Assembly: GCA_009692985.1 (NCBI GenBank)
Contig: SHYF01000043.1
Location: forward strand, 1 to 11,380
DNA from: Dehalococcoidia bacterium
GTDB lineage: Bacteria; Chloroflexota; Dehalococcoidia; Lucifugimonadales; SHYF01
Length of the DNA: 11,380 bases
Direction: 5' to 3'
The notes under the pieces are model-generated. The model was not told the DNA's origin. It saw only the letters and a list, made by a program, of their open reading frames with translations, and made no database searches. Below are positions 6,154-11,380 of this stretch, in pieces. Each line of letters begins with the position of its first letter. Position 1 is the first letter of the stretch. Position numbers and translations under genes: made by a program.

Positions 6154-7554
6154 TTATCTGTCGCTGCTCTGCCGTACCACGACTTTGGCCTCGCCGTCGG
6201 CAACGTCAATGCGCTCCACCCACTGCTGTAGTAGTTGCTGTTGCGCATCCGGGTCCATCTTCTCCCATTGGGCGGTGTCCAGGATGGCTCTCGCGTCCGC
6301 CGCTTGATCGGGCCCCGATGGTGCGAGGCCAACTCCCACGCCCTGCTCCTGTCCCGGCGAAGTGGGGCCAAGCTCGCTGAGCAGAGATCGCAGGCGACGG
6401 AGCGGGATAGCGCCGTCGGCGGCCTGGCGCAGGTATTTCAGGTAAAGTCGCCTCTGTCGGATTTGGATTCGCCGGTCATCGACAGAAGTTGCGCTGTCCG
6501 TCACTTCCTGCTGGCGTCGAGGTATAGCAGTGGTGACCTGAAGCTGCTGGCGCAGCTCCTTTACCACCGCCTCCTCGAGCAATGGGGCCCGCCAGGTGTG
6601 GTACGTGCATACGCTCTGGTTGATGCGGGTCTGGCACTGGTAGTACCGGTAGACTCCCTGTATGCGCTGCCCGTCTTTCCTTTTCCATGACTGGCGGCGG
6701 GTGACCCCGGCCATGCGGTTTCCGCACTGGGCGCAGTGGGCCAAGCCGGACAGCAGGAATGGCTGTACCAGCCCCTTGTGGCGGTTGGGTGTGCGGGTCT
6801 GCATCAGGTCCTGGACTCGGCGGAAAGCCTCTGGGGACACCAGGGGTGGATGGTTTCTGGGCACACGCAGTCCGAACCGTTGGTACGTGCCTGTGTACGT
6901 GCGATTGCGCAGTATGTCCCGGATTGTGACCAGGCTCCAGTTGCCGTCCCGCCTGGTTCGGAACCCTTCCTGGTTCAGGTGGCGCGCAATGTTGCGCAAC
7001 CCCATGTCCTGCTCCAAGTACAGGCGGAAGATAAGTCGCACCACATCTGCCTCAGGAGGCACCTCCTCAAGCTTCTTCCCTTTTCCAATGCGATAGCCGT
7101 AGGGCGGTTTCCCTAGTCCTTCGCCTCGGATCGCTTTGGATTGCATGGCATCCAAAATGCGCTGGCGGCGTTCCGCCCCAGGCACGGTCTTGTGCAGGGT
7201 GCGGACCACAGTCTGAAAAGCGTCGGGTTGCCCCTGCAATGTGGATGCCACTCGGAAGCCAAGGGCGTCAATGGCCAGGACTGTCTCTAGAGCCTCCTCA
7301 GGGGTGGATCCCAGGTGTGATGGGTCCGTAACCACGACCAGGAACGTGCCGCGCTGCTCCCTGAGGTGCTGAAGCAACCTACCGAGCGCCGGATGGCCTG
7401 CCTGGGCGTTGTTTTTGGACTCCGGGAAGGTGTCGGAAAGGGTGTGGCCCTCCCGCTGGCAGAATTGGGAAAGCTGTCTTTGCTGGGTCGCTCGGGAGGC
7501 TGGCAAGCCTGGAGGAGCTTCCGGGTCGAATAGAAAGTAACCAAGGGCTCGCAT
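6154..7554 (-). CDS. Serine-recombinase-family protein with degenerate catalytic domain
   Basis: A 466-residue product with large-serine-recombinase layout: a resolvase-like N-terminus (1-125), a recombinase DNA-binding domain (about 128-250, with RRQRILDAMQSKAIRGEG and KPPYGYRIGKGKK at 149-161), a zinc ribbon (C274, C277, C307, C316) and a helical C-terminus. The catalytic signature is not recognisable. Active members begin Y-x-R-x-S; here Y6 is followed by FLFDP, so Leu and Asp stand where Arg and Ser are expected. The later DRLxR motif reads DPSHLG (77-82). Active recombinases integrate or excise DNA through a Ser-DNA link; this one probably binds DNA without cutting it. The ATG follows the stop of the zinc-ribbon gene by 3 bases, so the two are likely translationally coupled. 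No att sites or phage genes are nearby. Confidence 0.85.
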   Translation of the reverse strand: MRALGYFLFDPEAPPGLPASRATQQRQLSQFCQREGHTLSDTFPESKNNAQAGHPALGRLLQHLREQRGTFLVVVTDPSHLGSTPEEALETVLAIDALGFRVASTLQGQPDAFQTVVRTLHKTVPGAERRQRILDAMQSKAIRGEGLGKPPYGYRIGKGKKLEEVPPEADVVRLIFRLYLEQDMGLRNIARHLNQEGFRTRRDGNWSLVTIRDILRNRTYTGTYQRFGLRVPRNHPPLVSPEAFRRVQDLMQTRTPNRHKGLVQPFLLSGLAHCAQCGNRMAGVTRRQSWKRKDGQRIQGVYRYYQCQTRINQSVCTYHTWRAPLLEEAVVKELRQQLQVTTAIPRRQQEVTDSATSVDDRRIQIRQRRLYLKYLRQAADGAIPLRRLRSLLSELGPTSPGQEQGVGVGLAPSGPDQAADARAILDTAQWEKMDPDAQQQLLQQWVERIDVADGEAKVVVRQSSDR

Positions 7555-7557
7555 ACG

Positions 7558-8307
7558 TCAGCCCGCGTAGAGGATGCGGCCGCAACTGCTGCAAGTGACG
7601 GGTTCCTGAGAGGTCCGTACTCGCTGTAGCTCGCTGGCCGGTAATGTGAGGCGGCAGCCCATGCACATTCCGCGTTCCACCTTCGCCAAGGCCACTCCCT
7701 GGCGGGCCTTCCGCACCTGTTCATACTGGGCGAGCAGGGCAGGGGCGATACCCACCACGATTTGGTGGCGATTTGCCGATGAAGCCCGCAACCGCTCTGA
7801 TAGGGTAGCCTGCTCATTTGTTAGTGTGGCAACTGTTTGAGCACGGCTCTTCTCGGCCAAACCAAGGTCCGTGTGCGACATGGCGAGCCCTGCCTCGGCC
7901 TCGTCCACGGCCAGCATGAGGCTCAGCAGCCCATCCTCCTCCTCGTTCGCCTGAGACTTGGCAAACTGGAGCTCGGCATGAAGTGCCTCCAGCTCCTTGG
8001 CGTTTCGTATGGAGCCGCCGTAGAGCCGTTGGTCAAGGCCCTTCGCCTTGTCCTGTAGCTCCTGGACTCCCTGGGACTTACTGGCGTGCTCCTTTCGAAG
8101 CTGGAGTGACCTCTCCTCCAATTCGGATACCTTGGAGCGAGTCTTCACCAGGGCGCTTTCGTCTGCAAGGCGCGCTTCCACCGAGGCAAGTTCAGTCTGA
8201 TGGCGGCCAATCTGTAAGTCCAGTTCCTGGAGGTCGAAAAGCTGACGAAGGTTTGCCAGGGGTGCCACCTCGCTTACTGCATTGAGTCTCAGGAGCATCC
8301 TAGACAT
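7558..8307 (-). CDS. COG1579-type zinc-ribbon coiled-coil protein
   Basis: A protein of about 249 residues made of a long helical hairpin (20-200, rich in Glu, Gln, Leu and Ala) and a C-terminal four-cysteine zinc ribbon: C215 and C218 in GMCMGCR, C239 and C242 in CSSCGRILY. The family signature RLYGGSIRNAKELEALHAEL (94-113) is present. Characterised relatives include Helicobacter HP0958 (FlgZ) and the chlamydial protein CdsZ, which bind export substrates, RNA or RpoN. The role here is unknown, but a nucleic-acid or protein scaffold is plausible. The start is uncertain: the frame extends to GTG at 8460, ATG codons lie at 8307 and 8298, and GTG lies at 8268. If the promoter at 8297-8325 is real, GTG 8268 is the best start, giving about 236 residues. 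It is the first gene of a pair with the recombinase-like gene. Confidence 0.85.
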   Translation of the reverse strand: MSRMLLRLNAVSEVAPLANLRQLFDLQELDLQIGRHQTELASVEARLADESALVKTRSKVSELEERSLQLRKEHASKSQGVQELQDKAKGLDQRLYGGSIRNAKELEALHAELQFAKSQANEEEDGLLSLMLAVDEAEAGLAMSHTDLGLAEKSRAQTVATLTNEQATLSERLRASSANRHQIVVGIAPALLAQYEQVRKARQGVALAKVERGMCMGCRLTLPASELQRVRTSQEPVTCSSCGRILYAG

Positions 8308-8325
8308 GGCTGGGAACCTTGTCAA
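8297..8325 (-). promoter_or_regulatory. Sigma-70-type promoter before the zinc-ribbon gene
   Basis: The minus strand carries TTGACA (8320-8325), a spacer of exactly 17 bases, and TAGGAT (8297-8302, four of six matches to TATAAT including TA and AT). This is the best promoter I see in the window. It overlaps the possible ATG starts at 8307 and 8298, and transcription would begin near 8290. It would drive the zinc-ribbon and recombinase-like genes. The hexamers and spacing are directly visible; use in the cell is inference. Confidence 0.6.
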
Positions 8326-8513
8326 GGGAAAGGGGATGGTCGCCCCGATGTGTCTGGGTTCATCACTCTGCTGGACAGAAGGATTATATCGTGGACTGAG
8401 GGCCGCAAGTGTAGAATGGGGTAGGGGAGTGACAACAAACTTGGCTTGGAGGAAAGGCACTTATCAACCGCGAAGCCATCGACAAGGCGGCAGAACAGGA
8501 GAGGGAGTAAGAA
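8308..8513. other. Divergent intergenic region
   Basis: This 206-base stretch separates the minus-strand zinc-ribbon gene from the plus-strand signal-peptidase-like gene. On the plus strand TAGAAT (8412-8417) could be a -10 box, but no good -35 precedes it. Near the right end there are a GGAGG at 8448-8452 and an open stretch ending TAA at 8508-8510 that encodes a charged peptide (NREAIDKAAEQERE), but it has no usual start codon. I see no RNA gene. Confidence 0.4.
8497..8507 (+). promoter_or_regulatory. Ribosome binding site of the signal-peptidase-like gene
   Basis: AGGAGAGGGAG contains two overlapping Shine-Dalgarno-like cores; GGGAG (8503-8507) is six bases from the ATG at 8514. An in-frame TAA at 8508-8510 excludes any longer upstream start, so this ATG is well fixed. 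Confidence 0.7.
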
Positions 8514-9605
8514 ATGCATCTCTGGAAACTTGTCCTTGGGATTGTTATTACTGTTGCTGTTCTTTCACTGGCCTATGGAGTAGTTAATAAGCGATACCAA
8601 GCCGTCCTAAATGAACGTGATGAAAGTATCCGCCTAGGGCAGCAGCTCTCAGTCAATATTGCCGAACTGCAACAGCGACTAACGTCAACGGAAGGAATAC
8701 TAGCAGGTAAGGTGGGGGATATTAGAGTTTTGCAGGCAACCTTGGATTATAAGAATCTCCAGCTTGGAAAGCTTGAGGTGTCAGAAGCGGGGCTTAAGGC
8801 ACAATTAGGTACACTTCAGACAGAGAGAGACAGTCTAGTGGATGGACTGCGTCTACTTGATCTGAGTCACAAGGAACTGCAACTGGACTACGGAACCTTA
8901 CAAGGGGAATACACTACCTTGTCCTCTGCAGTGGGAACTTTGGAAGGAGTAAAGTCCCAAGTAAGTGGGCTCCAACAACAAGTGCAGTCGCTTAACGGGG
9001 ATATGGCACGACTGCAGGCTGCAAGAGCTCCCCTAATTGTGGAGTCCTATAGAGTTGGCTTCAAATGCACAGGAAGTATGGAACCCAAGATTACCTGCCT
9101 TGACGAGGCTACATGGCTATCTAACTTCCGACCGCAAGAGGTAAAAGTCGGAACAGTCATCTCATTTACTCCCACCGCAGAGTGTAAGCTGTCGAGTGCT
9201 AGTGTAGCGCATCGAGTAACAGCAATAAATTTGGAAGCTGGGACTATCTACTATAGGCCAAAAGGAGATGCCAATTCCAGTGATGATGGCTGCTGGATAC
9301 CTAGTTCTAGCGTAAATGGCTACATCATAACCCTGTACAAGAATACCAAGTTAGAGAATGCTCATATTAGGGATAGAATCAATGCACTGAAATGGGCCTT
9401 AGACTTCGCCTTGGCAGGCTCAGAGCAGTCCTCTCAGATCTACAAGCAGTATGTAAGTCTTCACTGTCCAGGGAATGTATGTCCTAGCCAGTATTATGGT
9501 ACTGCTGTGAGTCTATATGAGGATGTACAGCAGAAGTACTCCCAGTATACATCAGCCTATGACACTTACAGGGCAGCGATAGAGGCGGAAAAGAGGAGGT
9601 TGTAG
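8514..9605 (+). CDS. Membrane-anchored coiled-coil protein with SipW-like signal peptidase domain
   Basis: A 363-residue product. Residues 6-24 form one hydrophobic segment (LVLGIVITVAVLSLAYGVV). Residues 27-172 are Leu/Gln/Glu-rich and look like a long coiled coil. Residues 182-275 carry the boxes of ER/archaeal-type type I signal peptidases (S26B): TGSMEP with Ser188, KVGTVISF (211-218), VAHRV with His233, and KGDANSSDD (250-257) with Asp252, followed by VNGYII. That family uses a Ser-His pair where bacterial LepB uses Ser-Lys. Six cysteines in the domain and tail suggest an exported, disulfide-bearing location. The substrate is unknown. The start is ATG with GGGAG six bases upstream. The gene is AT-richer than its neighbours (26 and 27 of 60 bases are G/C in 8521-8580 and 9181-9240), suggesting acquisition by transfer. 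It converges on the DUF5667-type gene. Confidence 0.8.
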   Translation: MHLWKLVLGIVITVAVLSLAYGVVNKRYQAVLNERDESIRLGQQLSVNIAELQQRLTSTEGILAGKVGDIRVLQATLDYKNLQLGKLEVSEAGLKAQLGTLQTERDSLVDGLRLLDLSHKELQLDYGTLQGEYTTLSSAVGTLEGVKSQVSGLQQQVQSLNGDMARLQAARAPLIVESYRVGFKCTGSMEPKITCLDEATWLSNFRPQEVKVGTVISFTPTAECKLSSASVAHRVTAINLEAGTIYYRPKGDANSSDDGCWIPSSSVNGYIITLYKNTKLENAHIRDRINALKWALDFALAGSEQSSQIYKQYVSLHCPGNVCPSQYYGTAVSLYEDVQQKYSQYTSAYDTYRAAIEAEKRRL

Positions 9606-9649
9606 TGGGTAAAGGCTACCGCAGTAGCGAAGTGGAAATCGTAGGGAAG

Positions 9650-9671
9650 GGGCGGGGCGAAAGCCCCGCCC
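9650..9671. terminator. GC-rich hairpin with GAAA loop between convergent genes
   Basis: GGGCGGGGC and GCCCCGCCC form a perfect 9-bp stem closed by the tetraloop GAAA. It lies 44 bases after the signal-peptidase-like stop and 67 bases from the end of the convergent DUF5667-type gene. No T-tract follows on either strand, so a classical rho-independent terminator is not shown; it may still stop or protect transcripts from one or both sides. A weaker stem (GGCGC...GCGCC, about 9680-9700) follows. Nothing else is visible in the gap 9606-9738. Confidence 0.45.
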
Positions 9672-9738
9672 TGGACCCTGGGCGCGACGGGCGTGCGCCT
9701 CGACGGGCACTCCCTGAGCCGTCGTATCGTTCGGAGCG

Positions 9739-10662
9739 TTACTTGGTATCTACCGGCGTTGTATCTTGCTCTGCCAGCCACTTGACTGCCTGAAGCATGG
9801 CCTGATACTTCTGCCGGGTGGCCTGCTGCGCCGTTTCCAGCCCTTTCCTGGCAGGCTCCGGCGCTTTCCTTAACTGCTCCTGGAATACCTTGTCCTGAAC
9901 TTTTTGCTCATTCTCCAGACGTCGTTGCAGCGACCGCAAGTTGCGTTTGTCCGCAACGTCTAGCTTCAGAAGCTTCATCTCATCTATGAGCTCCTGTGGC
10001 GGGGCGTTCAGCTCTATTCCTGGCGCAACCTGTGTCACAGTGACTGGGAGACCAGGTAGCGCGTTGTCCTGCACCTGTTGCAATTGCTTCTCCGCCTCTA
10101 TGGCCAGTCGCTCCGCGCGCTTTGTGTTGCCTCTGGCGGCTACTATGGCCATCTCCTGCGATCGGCGGCTGGCCAAGCCGGCGTATAGCTGCGCTTTGGC
10201 CTGATGGTTGAACGTGGTGGTCAGCCTGACCTGCTCCACGGCCCGCTTTACTGGATATAGGGGCTGGCCTGGCACGCTTTCGGATGAGGCGGCAACCATG
10301 CCCGTGCCACCCAGCGCTACTATCAGAACGGCTGCTGCCGCCGTTGCCACAGCCCACCGGCGTGGCCCAACGAGCAACTGCGCGGACACGCCACCCAGAA
10401 GGCCCCAAACGCTCCGCTGTGGCCTGGCCTTGCGCTGTCGCAGGGCGGTTTGCAATGCCATCCGCGCTTTATCCTTGGCGCTGGCGCTGGATGTGAACTC
10501 CAGGGTTCGCCTGGTCTCCAGGGCTGTCGTGAGAAGTGGCCCTAATTGAGCGGCGTGTTGGGGATAGTGCTGAAGGCACGATTCCACTGTGGCCCCTTCC
10601 TGTATGACCTTGTCCAGGCATTGGTCCAACACCTGCGCGAACTCTTCCTGTTGCCTCTTCAT
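9739..10662 (-). CDS. DUF5667-type transmembrane protein, likely anti-sigma partner
   Basis: A 307-residue product. The N-terminal cytoplasmic part (7-51) has the pattern of ECF-linked proteins: a helix, then EGATVESCLQHYPQHAAQLGPLL. One membrane segment lies at about 102-120 (RWAVATAAAAVLIVALGGTGMV). The outer part begins with SVPGQPLYPVKRAVEQVRL (129-147), the DUF5667 signature, and continues as charged helices to the end, with a Pro-rich break at 202-222. Its ATG overlaps the sigma stop as ATGA (10659-10662), so the two are translationally coupled. By position and topology it probably holds the sigma factor at the membrane and senses an outside signal. No zinc-binding HxxxCxxC anti-sigma motif is present, so a function as anti-sigma factor is inferred, not shown. 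Confidence 0.8.
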   Translation of the reverse strand: MKRQQEEFAQVLDQCLDKVIQEGATVESCLQHYPQHAAQLGPLLTTALETRRTLEFTSSASAKDKARMALQTALRQRKARPQRSVWGLLGGVSAQLLVGPRRWAVATAAAAVLIVALGGTGMVAASSESVPGQPLYPVKRAVEQVRLTTTFNHQAKAQLYAGLASRRSQEMAIVAARGNTKRAERLAIEAEKQLQQVQDNALPGLPVTVTQVAPGIELNAPPQELIDEMKLLKLDVADKRNLRSLQRRLENEQKVQDKVFQEQLRKAPEPARKGLETAQQATRQKYQAMLQAVKWLAEQDTTPVDTK

Positions 10663-11216
10663 GGCTGACGTTCCTCTGCCTCGAAACTCTCCTGGCTTTG
10701 AGGCCCCATGACCCGCCGCATTGTCTTCAGCGCGCTGCTTTGCAGTTCGCGCACGGCTCCGCTGCTGCGCTTCATCACCGCTGCCGCCTCCGTGGAGGTG
10801 AGTCCTCCAAAGAAGCGCAGAGATACAATCTCCCTCTGGGCAGGAGTCAACGTCTCCATGATTTTCACAAGCTCCTCTCGCTGGAGGGTTTGAAGGACCT
10901 CTGCCTCTGGGTTATCTGTTGATGCGACGAAGTCCGCATCTTCCAGAGGAGAGCTCTTCCTGTGAGAGTTGCTGCGCAGGTGGTCCACGGCCAGGTTGTG
11001 TGCGATACGGAACAGCCAAGCCTGCATTGGGATACCCCGCCACTGGAAGGTGTCAATTCTCTCCAGCGCCCGGAGGAAGACCTCGGACGCCAAGTCTTCC
11101 GCCAGATCCCTGCTGCCGGTTCGCGCCGCAATATAGCGGACCACTCGTTCATAGTTCGCCTCGAAGAGGTCGGTCAGGGCGGCTACGCCTTGCCTCTCCT
11201 GGTCTGATCCTTGCAT
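10659..11216 (-). CDS. ECF-type RNA polymerase sigma factor
   Basis: A 185-residue sigma-70-family factor with only regions 2 and 4, as in the extracytoplasmic-function group. Region 2 spans about 17-83 (LFEANYERVVRYIAARTG, then DLAEDLASEVFLRAL, then the -10-recognising helix AWLFRIAHNLAVDHLR at 66-81). A Glu/Asp-rich linker follows, then region 4 at 118-170 (TLTPAQREIVSLRFFGGLT and a helix-turn-helix with STEAAAVMKRSSGAVRELQS). It directs RNA polymerase to a stress or envelope regulon. GAGGA lies four bases before the ATG at 11216. It is the first gene of a two-gene operon with the overlapping DUF5667-type gene. ECF factors often activate their own promoter, but I could not find a GGAAC-type -35 with a matching -10 upstream. 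Confidence 0.92.
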   Translation of the reverse strand: MQGSDQERQGVAALTDLFEANYERVVRYIAARTGSRDLAEDLASEVFLRALERIDTFQWRGIPMQAWLFRIAHNLAVDHLRSNSHRKSSPLEDADFVASTDNPEAEVLQTLQREELVKIMETLTPAQREIVSLRFFGGLTSTEAAAVMKRSSGAVRELQSSALKTMRRVMGPQSQESFEAEERQP

Positions 11217-11380
11217 GAGTTCCTCGCCATTCCTTCCGGATGAAGGCGGTAGTTTACTCGCTTATGATAACGGAAAAGTAGGTGGAAGCGTCAGCAGTGG
11301 GTTCTCGTTTGCTTCCAGTTGATAGCGGCTTGTCCTGGCACTAATGGGTATAAACGAAATAACTTAGCAGGCAGTTAGAC
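11217..11380. other. Upstream region of the sigma operon
   Basis: There are 164 bases with no gene. On the minus strand TATCAT (near 11265) could be a -10 box for the sigma operon, but the sequence 16-19 bases upstream is a poor -35. A short TTATGATAA palindrome lies at the same place. Nothing else is recognisable before the window ends. Confidence 0.3.

Noticed and set aside
6081-6154. Attachment site core for the recombinase-like gene
   Set aside because: No repeated core or inverted arms were found near either end, and the enzyme lacks recognisable catalytic residues.
8433-8510. Short plus-strand frame ending NREAIDKAAEQERE just before the signal-peptidase-like gene
   Set aside because: It looks protein-like and has GGAGG at 8448-8452, but no ATG, GTG or TTG in frame at a suitable place; it could be a remnant, but the evidence is too thin.
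1-11380. CRISPR array, tRNA or rRNA genes
   Set aside because: No regularly spaced identical repeats and no cloverleaf or rRNA-like sequence were seen on either strand.

Overview
The window is a bacterial chromosome segment with moderately high GC. It carries eight protein genes I can support. The gene content (RecJ, a FabF-type ketosynthase, a COG1579-type zinc-ribbon protein, an ECF sigma factor paired with a DUF5667-type membrane protein, and a B12-binding radical SAM enzyme), the use of TTG starts and the GC-rich dispersed repeats suggest a Chloroflexota-like organism, perhaps Dehalococcoidia. This assignment is inference only; no 16S or tRNA gene is present.

Left part (1-6154), all genes on the minus strand: a radical SAM gene (3945-5999), then fabF (2445-3692), then recJ (359-2185). 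They are separated by two gaps of about 250 bases, and each gap holds a copy of a GC-rich, hairpin-forming repeat. Another copy in reverse orientation lies beyond recJ at 46-193. The two best copies are about 145 bases long. Copy 1 has 17-base imperfect terminal inverted repeats flanked by TA, like a miniature inverted-repeat transposable element (MITE). One internal hairpin shows a compensatory base-pair change between copies. A different hairpin-type dispersed repeat lies at 250-325.

Middle part (6154-8325), minus strand: a zinc-ribbon coiled-coil protein gene is followed after 3 bases by a large-serine-recombinase-like gene. The recombinase homologue keeps its DNA-binding and zinc regions but appears to have lost its catalytic residues. 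A good sigma-70-type promoter (TTGACA, 17 bases, TAGGAT) precedes the pair. The radical SAM gene follows and has its own TATAAT-like box. That enzyme carries a C-terminal tail of sixteen 11-residue repeats, which is the most regular protein feature of the window.

Right part (8514-11380): an AT-richer plus-strand gene encodes a membrane-anchored coiled-coil protein whose distal domain has the motifs of an ER/archaeal-type (SipW-like) signal peptidase. It converges on a sigma/regulator operon on the minus strand: an ECF sigma factor and a DUF5667-type transmembrane protein overlapping by ATGA.

The strongest candidates for something undescribed are the coiled-coil signal-peptidase-like protein, the catalytically degenerate recombinase coupled to a zinc-ribbon protein, the hendecad-tailed radical SAM enzyme, and the repeat family that occupies every gap of the recJ-fabF-radical SAM stretch.
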